Origin: Narthecium ossifragum
Taxonomy: Eukaryota; Streptophyta; Magnoliopsida; Dioscoreales; Nartheciaceae
NCBI GenBank assembly: GCA_963920575.1
Contig: OY986967.1
Span: 17,216,094-17,280,093, forward strand
Length of the DNA stretch: 64,000 nt
Direction: 5' to 3'
Both the position numbers and the translations under genes were made by a program. Below the pieces are notes generated by a model. It was not told the DNA's origin and searched no databases. It was given only the letters and a program-made list of their open reading frames with translations. The number at the start of each line of letters is the position of its first letter. The stretch's first letter is position 1. Of the stretch, positions 10,300 to 21,660 are shown piece by piece.

Positions 10300-13200
10300 G
10301 CATGGTTCGAGAGAATAAAGCAGAAGGTCCAGAAAGAAGTAAATGCAACTATCGTAGAGTTTAATAAGGTGATGAAATCAGATGAGATACGGAGCGCATA
10401 TCTGGTTAGGGACGGTGCTTTTTATTCCCGATCATTCGTTCTTGGTCCCTATTTTGTTCCTGATAAGATTCTTTCCCTTGCACCCAAATTTATGCCATTT
10501 TACATTCATTCCCCCTTTCTGGCAATTTGCCTCTTTCTCAATATCTTAATCCTTCCTCACTTTCATCCAAGAGTTCTATTACTCCATGGCCTTTAACCGA
10601 TGATAAGTTCACTGAGTATCACAACAGGATGATCAATCATCTTGAGATAAGGAATTTTTTTTTCTGATGCTGGTATATTAGATTTCCTAAATTTGAGTAC
10701 TAGGATCCCTATGCAAGAACCAAACCTACTCATTTCGTCGCTTCTCTTTTGGTCAACGGAGAATAACAACTTTGTTTTTCCTTTCGGCACACTCACCATT
10801 TCTTTATTGGATATTTCACTTTTGACCGGCCTTTCTCCACTTAGCGCTCTTGTATCGACCAATATGGAGTTACCCCAGGGTCGTGACATGGTTTTTGACA
10901 CCGATAAGAACTACGGTGTTTTTATCAATGCTTATGCAAAGTTGAAAGAGACCGACATTCCTCCTAAGTCCCATGAACGTTTAACTTTTATTTATTACTG
11001 GCTTTGTAAATTCGTTCTCTATCTCCCAGCTAAGAACCGTGTTAAGCGCTATATTAAACTTGCCCAAGAAATCGCGGCTGAAAAGCAAGTTCTTTCACTT
11101 CACCATTTGGCGCCCTTGTATCGGCCAATATGGAGTTACCCCAGGGTCGTGACATGGTTTTTGACACCGATAAGGACTACAGTGTTTTTATCAATGCTTA
11201 TGCAAAGTTGAAAGAGACTGACGATCCTCCTAACTCCCGCGAACCTTTAGCTTTTATTTATTACTGGCTTTGTAAATTCGTTCTCTGTCTTCTTGCTAAG
11301 AAGCCTGTTAAGGGCTATATTAAACTTCCCCAAGAAATCACCGCTGGAAAGCAAGTTCTTTTACTTTCTTCATTCATTTTGTCGGCCATCTATAGAGGTA
11401 TTTGCTTGACTCTCGATCAATTGAGAGAGGGCGGTGGGTTAACCGGTTTTGGCTCTATCTGGATCGTCCAATTATGGCTTAGAGCCTATTTCCGAGAACT
11501 TCATATGTTGTCGTCGTCGTCATCGGTCAGGACTCAATGCCACTTATATTTTTCTTCATCGTTCATTTCCAAATCTTTCTAACAAGTTTTTTATTATTTT
11601 TATACTTTGCCTACTTTTTCTTCCTATCGGCCTTTTCAACCTGATTCTGATTCGGGATCCTTCCGTCCATTGCTCGACCTTTCTTCCGACTTGGATTCTG
11701 AAGAGAAATGACAAGCATGGGCTTGTTTTCTTATTGGTCACGATCTACATTTTGTTATGGCATGGGGTAAGGCCAACAATAAATGTGGAGTCGAAGTATA
11801 TGCTCCAAATTTTACTGCTCGTCATTTTCGGCCTCTAACAAGCTTGGCTGGTACCTCCATTCTTCAGTTTGAATATAACTGCCAAGGGTAGATGCAGCCT
11901 TTGGGTAATTTGGGTGAAGAAAAGAGAAATCACTCTTCTTAAGAGCTTCAAACTATCAGGATTTGAACCGACGGCCGATATTGACCCTGTTGTCGTCGAC
12001 GGTTGGGAATCAGACTTTAAAGAGCGTATTTTTTCCGTTGACAAAGATCTTGTGCTTAAGAACTTTGTCCCTCCAAAAGAGAAAAGAGGACGGAAAAGAA
12101 AAGGGCCTAATCCCTCTGACAAAGGAGATCGGCCAGAGAAAAGGAAAAGAAAAGGTAGTTTTTCTAATCTGTTCTCTAAAAATATTTTATCTTTTCACAC
12201 CCTGATCAATCAATATAATGGATAGGTTCTGATGATGAAGGTGACACATCGCCCCAAAAGAGACATGGGAAAAATTCTAGTGAAGAGACTTCATCTCAGG
12301 CGAAACCATCTCAACCATCTCCAATCATAAAAAAGAAGACTGGGTCTCCCGATAGTCAGCCAAGTAGCCCATCTGCTGCAACCAAGTAAGTGTTTTTATT
12401 TATTTTCCTTGTCTTCTTTATATTCTTCTCTTGACACGTAGACATTTTTATCCTCAGGGCTACATTAGAAGTCGCATCAAGTAAATCCAGTTCCTTGTAT
12501 TTCTCATCTCCCCCAAGTATTGTTGCATGTGATCCCTCCAACTTGGCTGACGTAACTATTTCCAGGATGCTTGAGGAGAATTCTCTCGTCGTCATTAGCC
12601 AAGTTGAGAAAAGTTGCCCAAAAGAGAAATCGATCACAGTCTCTCTTCAAGTTGTGAAACAAGTACGTTTCAAGGGCAGAATCAAACGTCTCGCCCAAAG
12701 GGAGAAAAAAGTACAATTAATTATGTTTTTCCTTATGATCAATTTATCGACCTTTTTCTCATCTTTATATTTGCAGGGTTCAAAAACAAATAACCCTGTC
12801 GATCAATCCTCTGGGCGAGATGAAGACGACGAAGGAGATGGGGATGACGAAGATCTATTTGATGTTTTAAACTCAGCTCCCCTCAAACCAGGTTTGTCAT
12901 TAACTGGTGAGATGCTCGTTCATGGTCCGTATAGTTATTTACGAGATCTTCGTGATTTTGGATTATTATCTATGACAGTCTCTCCGGATGTATCGGCCTC
13001 TCTTACTGTGACCGAGAACTTGCTTATTCTGGTACCATCGGCCAGTGTTGCTGAGCCAATTACCATTGTACCTCCTACTATTTTGTTGATAGAAGTACCG
13101 GCTAGTACATCACCATCTGCACCAATTCGTGGTCCACTTGAAAAACCGATGACTGAGAGCACTCTGGTAGTCTCTACTACTATGACGCCAGCCTCTACTG

Positions 13201-14095
13201 CACCAATAGTCATTCCTGATGCGCCAAAAAGGACAATGGCCGAGAACTCTCTGATAGTTTCATGCACTATCATCACACCGGTCCATCACTCGTTACTCCG
13301 CATGCACGCCCATCTAGTTCGGCCTCAGATTAGGTATAAATCAATTTGGGCTAATACATGTAATCACTTTATTAACAATGTTTACTAAGCATTTCTTATT
13401 TTAGGGCGATATGGCTCAACTAGTTAGCATTATCCAAGCGCTCTCTGAGTCTTGGCGAGCCTTGAAGTTTGCAGAAAAGACCGTTGTTGATATCGCAATT
13501 ACTCAGGGGGGTCAAAATCATGACATCAGATAGGCTTTGGCCGATTGCTTGGTCATCCTAGACAAACTGCCAGAGGAAGATCTCACCAAGTCAGACTATG
13601 ACAAACTTGATAAGGTGACGACTCTCTTTATCACTATTGACCCTAAATCTTTGGGTCTCTCGTCCAGTGAAATGGACGATATGCATAGTATTAAGATAAA
13701 GATTGAGAGCCTTGATGCTGAAAGAAAAACATCGACTCATGAGATCGTCTTGGTCGGGGAACGCATGACGAGCTCATATAAGAGAGACAGTCAACAAGAA
13801 TATCGAGAAACTCTCTAAAGCTGTGGGCGTCATCGGCGAGGAAGAATCAGAGATTTCTAAGCTCCAGAGTCAAATCAAAGACTTGGAGGGTCAAACTGCT
13901 CAATTCACAACCCAGAGAAATTACTTGGTTTGCCAGAATACTCAATTGACTTAGGAGAGTAATAAAATGATACAAGAATACAACACCTTGGAAGCTAACT
14001 CCTCGAAGGATCGTCAAGTTGAGCTAAGCGGTGAACTCGTGAAGAACAAGCAACGTCTCCGGGAAATTAGGGAAAAACTTGCATGTGTACCTTAA
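10300..14095 (+). pseudogene. antisense plant-mobile-domain ORF of the Tat element (broken)
   Basis: Several plus-strand frames together give a plant-mobile-domain-like protein. Key stretches are FWSTENNNFVFPFGTLTISL with LLDISLLTGLSP at 10693-10860, then YYWLCKFVL and related text, a basic region (KRGRKRKG, 12085), acidic stretches (12820) and a coiled-coil C-terminus (13537-14090). It lies opposite to gag-pol between integrase and LTR, convergent with pol. Short gaps with GTAAGT/CAG-like borders (12385-12455, 12720-12778, 13335-13405) could be introns. Internal stops, frame changes and a 266-bp duplication show that it is broken. The function of such ORFs in retroelements is unknown. Confidence 0.7.
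10841..11372 (+). repeat. 266-bp tandem duplication inside the plant-mobile-domain ORF
   Basis: ATGGAGTTACCCCAGGGTCG at 10864 recurs at 11130, an offset of 266 bp. The copies stay alike through the following AAGCAAGTTCTT. The offset is not a multiple of three, so the duplication itself shifts the frame. Confidence 0.9.
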
Positions 14096-14239
14096 AATCT
14101 TTCTTTTAGGAGACAACTTTGTGATTTCATGACAATGCCGATGATACTTTTACTTTTAAATTTGTAATGTAAAATTAATTGTAATCGTCAATTATATGGC
14201 CATTTCTTTTAGCTTTCATGTTACTTTGCTTTCTTTTAC

Positions 14240-16742
14240 ATTGATGGGTAGTACTTCTTAAGGAACTTATCATTTATCATTGCTCAGTGTAAACCATCAT
14301 CAATGGTTCTTAACTAATATGATCCATTGGTCAACACTTGGTTGACAAAAATTGGTCCCTCCCAATTGGGCGATCATTTTCCATATTTGGGATCACTTCA
14401 ATCTACAGATCAGATCATTTTCCATACCAAGTCGCCTTTGAAATTTCTTGATACAACCTTCCTATTGTATATATTAGCTAATTTCAATTTTTGTGTTTCA
14501 ATATTCTCCAAAGCAATAGCTCGTTGCTCATCGAGCTCTAAAAGATTGTACATTAAAGCTTCTTAATATTCTTAATTAGTTAAATTATCTTGTCCTAAAA
14601 CTCTTGGTGATAGAACATTCATCTCAGTTTGTAAAACTGCCTCTTAGTTATATACTAATTGGAAATGTGTAACTTTAGTACTGGACTTAGGTGTAATCGT
14701 GTGTGCCCATAATACTATTAATAATCCTTCATTCCATTGCATTGGGTTATCATCCATCATCTTTCTTATGATGGACTTAATCGTCTTGTTGGACTCTTCA
14801 GCTTGTCCATTTGATTGGGCGTAATAAGGTGTAGAGTTTGCCATATTAATTTTGTACTCAGCCAAATTTTTTTTTACTCAGGCGCAAACATACATTGTCC
14901 CTTAATTAGACACTATTGTTAGTGGGATGCCAAATCTACATATAATAAGCTCCCATATAAAATTTATAACATGGTCGTCAAACATTATTTTTAATAAGAT
15001 GGTTTCTACTCATTTTGTAAAATAATATGTTGCCACAATAACAAACTTATGCAACATGGACGATGGGGGTTGTATTTTTCCAATGATATCAATCGTCCAA
15101 CATCTAAATGGCCAAGGCTTGACTATGATCAATAAGTCACTTGTTGGTGCTTGCTGCAAACGACCATGCTTTTGACAAGCTTCACATCCTTTTGCATATC
15201 TTGAACATTCCTCCCCCATGCGCGGCCAATAATAGCCACTGCTTATTATTAGCCAGCGTATTTTTATTCAAGATTGGTGTACACCACAAACACCATCATG
15301 GATCTCGCTCATGATGATCTTAGCGTCGTCTAGACCTAGGCACCTTAATAAGAGTCCGTTTGGCCGAGGTTTATATAAAATGTCATTTTGCAATAAATAG
15401 TGAATTGCTTTGAGACAAACTTTTCGATCAGATTTAAGCGATGGGTTTGTAAAATGTTAATTATAGAGCGACGCCAATCATGTTGATCATTTACTCGACC
15501 AATTTCTAAAAACATACATGATCGCTTTATAGCAGAGCAAACTGTACCATGTGTAAAATCACCCAAGCCCCCCAAGTTTTTTAGTATTTTATACCTAGAG
15601 GCTATTTGGGCTAACGTATTGGCTTCATCGTTCTGTAACCTTGGCACAAATTCTATTTGAAAATCGTTAAAATGAGATAGTAATTGTAGAACGATTTGAT
15701 AAAATGGGATTAAGATATCGCTCTGGCATTTATATGAACCAAGTATGTGATTTATCACTAATTGTGAATCTCCTTTGATTCGTACATCGGTCACTCCCTA
15801 TGCCAATAATATCTCTAGTCCGAAGACTAATGCCTCATACTCGGCCTGATTGTTTGTACAAAACTGGTTTAATGTGTAAGCAAACATATATTGACGACCG
15901 ATTGGCGATATGATCGATATGCCAAGGCCAGCACCCTGGATTGTTTTAGAGCCATCAAAGTACATCGTCTAAGGGGTGATCGCCACAATGTTTATTTCTT
16001 GTTCCAATTCTTTTGGTATATCTACGCAAGGATGGTCTACTAAAAAATCGGCCAATGCTTGGCCTTTTATAGCCTTTTGAGAAACAAATTGGATATCAAA
16101 TTCAGTAAGAGTTAAAACCCAATATCCAATACACTGATGTAAGATGGGGTGAGAGAACAAGAATTTCATGACATTGAATTTCGATACAAGATAGATAATC
16201 GTAGGCTTTAACTAAGCTTTCAGTTTAGTACACATAAAATATAAGGCCAAGCATAATTTTTCTATGACCGAGTACTTTTGGTCAAAAGGCAAGAACTGTC
16301 GACTTAGATAATAAATTGCTCTCTCCACACCATCTTTGCCATCTTGCGCCAAGAGACTTCCTATCGATCAGTCTTCTGCAACGATATATCGCTTCAGTGG
16401 ATCGCCCATTCTTGGTGCCGCTTTGGGAACCCATAGCTTAACCAATGGATCTTCATAGCTGACTAAGTACTCATATTTTTCGCTAGGCTCACCTAAACTT
16501 GTTACAACTGGATTACATGCTTTGTGCAACTCCACCACTAGCTGTTTGGGCGATATCTTTCTCTTTGTTGCTTCTTCCTCCACTTTGATCTGGACTTCTA
16601 TGTCGATCCATTCTTCTTCTTCTTCAGCTGCAGATCTTATGGCCGATGTGGTGGTGAGTGCTTCAACTGATGACAATGCTATTTGAGCGACCGGTTGAGT
16701 CTTCTTTACTAGGAGTTTGATTTTAACGTCCTCATAAGTCAT
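14240..16742 (-). pseudogene. Tat pol remnant: RNase H, second RNase H, integrase
   Basis: In minus-strand order: RNase H pieces (RYIVAED, then AQDGKDGVERAIYYLSRQF near 16300, then FDIQFVSQKAIKGQALADFL at 15969-16169); an archaeal-type RNase H (GDSQLVINHILG and FVPRLQNDEANTLAQIAS, 15345-15794); the integrase zinc motif and first catalytic Asp (CEACQKHG, FRCWTIDIIG, 15010-15219); and the integrase Glu region (GQAEESNKTIKSIIRK, 14644-14865). Multiple stops and frameshifts are present. I find no reverse-transcriptase YVDD or FMDD-type motif upstream of RNase H, so that domain appears deleted. Confidence 0.75.
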
Positions 16743-19700
16743 TAAATAATCAAATCTGTCACTTGCATGGCGGACTCGTCCAACTGCTGGATTACCTTCT
16801 TCATGAAGCTACCGTAGTAATCGGCCAGTGGATATACCTCTCCTTTGAGCTTCTTCTATTATGTCAATCTTCTTTCCAATTTCTTCAAATTTTTCTTCTT
16901 CGCCGGCCAATAAGACAGCTGACGGTTGACCGATGTTTTTCTCGGCCAATGAGGTTGACGCTTCTGTATCGTTGGCGGGACAGCCATGTTTGATACTTCT
17001 GAGTCACTCTACACTGGACATTGTTGTCCAAATCCACTAGGTAGGATGTAGTGATTGGCGATGACTAGGCTTAAATTTCCAAACTGGATCATGTGTTTGT
17101 CTTCTTCATCATCATCGTCCCTTTTAGGACGTTAGAACTTGTTGTTACACTTCTCTGCTGCCTTGGAGCCGGCAGTATTTTCTTCCATATCTGTAGTGTC
17201 CTCGGTCTGTTCTTCGCTACTTTCTTGAGCTTGCTTGGCCCTCATCATCTGACCATATTGTTTCTGATATCGCCGATATTGGGTCCTGTTCATCTCCTCT
17301 ATAGGAATTGATCGGCGAGTGTAATTGTTGTAATTATACCACCTATCTGATCGATATGGTTGACGCAAAAAACTCCGAGATGCATGGATTTTGTTCCATT
17401 CTCATTGTTGTGGTCAATGAAATTGATGTCCAACCTTAGGAATTACTGGACGATTAACGTCCCAATGGCATCTTGGACATAAATGTCCCATTTCTATAGG
17501 TTCCTTGCCTTTGTTCTGGCCGAGCTTAATAAACACATCTGAACAACTATCGTCCTGTTTATCATCGATCATAATCTTGAACTTTGACAACTTGAGATTT
17601 GCCACATCGATCAAAACCATCGAGACTTGCACATTCTTGGGGAACGGATCTTGTCAACACCCATGTCTTTGGTAGGAAAACTGATTCTGCCTGAGTCAAT
17701 AGCGTCCTTCAAAACATTACGGAAAACAAAACAATTTTTTGTGATGTGACTAAGTATTATGCCATTTACAATATCTTTTACCCTTGAGTAGGTCAGGGTT
17801 TGGCATAACATGTCCATCATTCAGTTTGATTTGTTTATCTTTCAATAACCAATCAAAAATTTGATCGGCCTTTAAGACATCAAATGAAAATTTCCTCACT
17901 TGACGTTTACCGTCTTTTGCTTAGTCTTTATTTTTAAGCTCTCGTTCAAGTCTTGCCAAAGCTTTACAAGTATTATGGCCGACCCTTTAATAATTCAGCT
18001 AGACAAACATCGTTCATACATTCAGATGCTTCATCAAACTCATCAACCTGATTAATAGTATAATTTGAGTCTTTATAATACGTTCCCCGAGAATATGCTT
18101 TTATTTGATCATCTTCCCTTAATAACTACTCATAGCGTAAGGCGCTAGTTTGCAATTGGAAGAGACCGACAAAATCTCTATCTTAAAACATTTTCTTAAG
18201 TTCAAATGATAACCCACTCTGAGTGATTTTAACAAATTCCCTCTCAGGTAATGGGATGAAGCACTTACTCCGTGCTGTCTTAAATCGTTGTAAGAACATT
18301 TCCGCATCTTCATCTGGTCATTGTCTTAATTGAGCCAAATCGGTCATGGTAATTTCTGGTTTAGTTTTGTAAAATTGAGAATGAAAAACATGTTCCATTT
18401 ATTTCCAACTTTGTATAGAGTTAGCCGGTAATTTAATGAACCATGAATAGACTACTCAAGCTAAGGAGATTGGGAAAAGCCTTGATTTTATGTATCATGC
18501 ACTTCTCCACACTGCATGGAAAAATTTTCAATATACTCAATGGTAGACGTTTCGTCCACACCAGAGAACATAATAAATTCTGGAACTTATAGTTCCTAGG
18601 AAATGGATACATTTGATCGAACCAATCTTGATAAGACTTTCTATAAGTTGGCCGAGTAGCTGGTCGTCCTAAACTTATTTGTTATTGTAGTATATCAACC
18701 ACCTGTTCTCGTAGAACATCCATTGGATCATATAGAGGGCTATAATGCATCTGGTTATAGTGCTCATTCTGTGGTCGACCATTGATTTGGGGTATATCAT
18801 TTGGTCGATAATTATTTTGAGGTATATCGTTTGGCCGATAATTATTTTGATGAGGTATATCATTTGGTTGATAATTATTTTGAGGACGTATATCGGCCTA
18901 TTATTTTGTCTGCCTACTTGACCAATTCCTTGGCCATTATTATTTTGGCGAAAACTCTGACCATTGTATGGGCCATTAGCATTTGAGACATTTAAAAGGA
19001 TAGGATTATGTTGATTAATAGGAACGCCATTATATGGTAATCCTATCGAGCTAGTAATATATCCTGGGCTACCATTATTGAAAACTGGTTACTAATTGTT
19101 AACACCTCCATGCATATGTCCATAGTTTGATGATATATATGACCTAGGTGTTTGGCCGACTACATTTAGTCTCGGGCCATTGTCATTATTAAATGTTATT
19201 GGTCTATAAAATTGAGCATTATGTTTGGGGTTACTCTGGCCTATTTGACCATTTTGACCAACCCCATTTTGGTTTTTACTAATCGATGGATTGTTTTAAA
19301 GCACATATCATGTGCTATTCTCAGGCCCGATTATGGTGTTAGGCGGGAATCCTTGACTACCATTATTCATAAAATTGCTATTAACATCTTGGGCGATGTT
19401 ATGAGCAGTATTTGTTGTCGGACTGATGATGTTATAACCATTCTTTGTGTTTGGTGTGGTCACATTCATGAAATTTTGCATCGTTTTTATAAAAGGCCAC
19501 AAAGCTAGAGCGATGTGATTTGCCATTTGTTGGTTCTTGGCCTGCAATGCTTCATCGACCATAATGTTTGCGGTCCTAATAGTTATGGTTTCATAATATG
19601 GACCATTCCTAATTGATGGTTCACCTCATTCTACATTGTGATATATCGTCCTTGCTTGTGGTTGGGCAACGGGCGGTTGGTCAATTTGCTCGTTATCATG

Positions 19701-19860
19701 AACATCTTCAATGAGTGGGGGGGCATCGCCGTGATTGGCATTTCCTCCACTATTGTGAGTATCTCGTCCAGTATGGGTAACTACCATACCGTTAGGTCCA
19801 CTTTGATCGATCTCCATAAAACATTTGACATAATGTCCCACCGCCCGTGCCAAAAAATAT
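16743..19860 (-). pseudogene. Tat gag region remnant
   Basis: Minus-strand fragments carry Gag-like text: AEMFLQRF near 18300, a cysteine motif CPRCHWDV (17414-17632), a Q/E-rich stretch (17132-17368), and N-terminal parts rich in N and T (19308-19562, 19626-19937). A tract at 18750-18900 repeats a GTATATCATTTGGTCGATAA-like unit three to four times. Frames are broken throughout. The sequence just inside the LTR on the minus strand reads TTTTTTGGCACGGGCGGTGG, a plausible primer-binding region. Confidence 0.6.
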
Positions 19861-20815
19861 TGACGTGAAATCTTACCGTTGACCGGCAAAGTCAAAATTG
19901 TCAAAATGTCAAAAATCAAAGACATGCAAAGTCTCAACTACTTCGAACTCAGTTCGAACGGAGGTGTCAAATTAATTGGAAACGTGATCAAATTCTATTT
20001 AAAATCTATGAAAAGGATAATTATGAAGAGAATTGAAGATAAACTTGAATTAATCTTAATTTAATCTTAAGTTAATCTATTTGAAACGAAAAACTTATCT
20101 AAAGCAACTAATTAAATCTACAAAACGATAAAGATCATTCTAAAATAACTAAATCTAAAGAAAAGTAAGATTAAATTTACAATAACCCTAAATTAATCTA
20201 CTATAAAGAACTAGATTATTAAGATTGCAATAATTAAAACAAAGCTAAGAAAGCCATAGAAGAACATAAATCTAATAAAAGATCTTCATTAATTTAAAGA
20301 ACTTACAGGTAAACAGGAACGTAATAAAAATCCAAGCGCGTAGGCTAGTTACAAGAGTATTAGAGAGATTATACAGTGAAAACAAGCCTATTTATATCAT
20401 GCTAGTGCTAATAACCATTCCCGCTTGAATTGATCGTGGCGCAATTATAGGAGATCGTCCTGTAACTGCGCTATAATCGCTTCCCCACGATCAGTTCTTT
20501 GGTCGATGAGTACACATGGCCGATGATCCTTCATTACACACGTCACGATCATACTTGACTATTGATCTTTCTTTGGACACGTCATGATTACACTCGGTCG
20601 ATGATCTTCACTTGGACATGCTATGATCGCCTCTAGCCGATGATCTTCACTTGGACATGCTATGTTCACCTCTGGCCGATATTTCTTCTTTGCACATCAA
20701 ACATCTGATCATCCATTTGGATTGGACGATTAAGTCATAGGTCAATAAATCATCGGTCACAACTATTATGCTTACGTGTCGATCATTGATTGGTTAGCCA
20801 TTATTTTGGCTAACA
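19861..20815 (-). repeat. 5' LTR of the Tat element
   Basis: Starts TGACGTGAAATCTTACCG and ends TAACA in plus-strand reading. It aligns with 8991-9958. A TATA box (minus-strand ATATAAATAG) lies at 20388-20397. It should drive minus-strand transcription into gag. Confidence 0.85.
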
Positions 20816-21097
20816 CGTTTTAAATCTTGGTCTACTCATGAGGAGTCTTTCATCAAATGGCATGAGAGAATGGTCAGCCATCGTCCCTGAGAGATACATT
20901 CAATCGGTCAGACATATTTCATTTACTTGATTTGAGCACAAAAGTGCCCCCTCCAGATGCCAAACTCTTATTAGCTTCTCTTTGTTTTTGGTCGACATCT
21001 TATAATCATTTTGTATTTCCCTTTGGGAGCATGACCGTTACTCTGAATAATATATGCCTCTTGACCGGCCTTTCACCCGCTAGAGCTTTTGTATCGT
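20816..21097 (+). pseudogene. plant-mobile-domain fragment of an older Tat element
   Basis: Contains ASLCFWSTSYNHFVFPFG-like sequence followed by NNICLLTGLSP, homologous to 10700-10850 in the neighbouring element. It begins exactly where the LTR ends and stops near 21097. It is probably the continuation of the remnant at 8330-8990, split by insertion of the younger Tat element. Confidence 0.65.
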
Positions 21098-21190
21098 CAC
21101 TATTAGAGTGATTTGCATATTAGTGGTAGTCCTTGTCGCATTTTGCAACAATGTGCCACTAACGCTATTTATTGTAAATAAATGGTGGTT
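21098..21190 (+). mobile_element. possible CACTA transposon terminus
   Basis: Begins CACTATTAG and continues with ATTAGTGG, TTGTCGCATTTTGCAACAA and GCCACTAA, the kind of short subterminal motifs seen at ends of plant CACTA (En/Spm) elements. It abruptly replaces the plant-mobile-domain sequence to its left. No opposite end was found in the window; it may have been lost at the recombined boundary at 29799. Tentative. Confidence 0.35.
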
Positions 21191-21199
21191 TTATAAATC

Positions 21200-21650
21200 C
21201 AGACCAAACTACCCTCAATCATGTTGCTAACTGAAAAAAGAAAAGAAAAGAGAGGGACTTTCGTGTAATATGAGTTTTTGAAAGGTTTTTTCTGCAAAAA
21301 AACATTCGCGTTGGGTTTTTTGCTTGAAAATCATTCCGAAACATCTTTTTACATGAAATTCTTGCTTTTCTATTTTCTAAACCACCAAGCACCACTACTA
21401 CTCTGCCTCTTCTTTTCCCCCAAAAAGTACCGCCTCTCCTTCTCCCCCACTTCTCCTTCTCCCCAAGGACTGCCACCGTCACATCCCGTCTATCTCTTCT
21501 CTTTCTCCCCCCGACTTCGTGTGCGCGTCACAATTTGCACCTTCTCCTCGCTCTAGTTGATTGACGCAGCGGTGGAGGCCACGACAAGCGCGATGAGGAT
21601 GAGCGGCATTTGATATTATGTAAGATAATCTATAGATAAATTACCTTAGA
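21200..21650. other. non-coding stretch
   Basis: AT-rich then C/T-rich sequence (TTTCCCCCAAAAAGTACCGCC, TCTTTCTCCCCCCGAC) resembling a 5' leader. No supported gene. It could be the promoter/leader of the Ulp1-like gene that follows, or of the proposed CACTA element. Confidence 0.3.
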
Positions 21651-21660
21651 TAATTTTTCA

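Larger units (their letters stand above)
8991..20815 (-). mobile_element. Tat-lineage Ty3/gypsy retrotransposon, decayed, with antisense ORF
   Basis: Two direct LTRs (8991-9958 and 19861-20815, roughly 90% alike by eye) bracket about 9.9 kb. Reading on the minus strand: LTR, primer-binding region, gag, a region with no recognisable reverse transcriptase, RNase H, a second RNase H-like domain, integrase, then a plus-strand plant-mobile-domain ORF, polypurine tract and LTR. A second (archaeal-type) RNase H and an extra ORF, sometimes antisense, are known traits of the Tat lineage. All frames carry stops and shifts. Five-base flanks (TTTGT left, CGTTT right) do not match. Confidence 0.8.

Noticed and set aside
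21200..21560. Frames of 87-92 codons on both strands
   Set aside because: Composition-driven; no similarity to a known family and no supporting structure.
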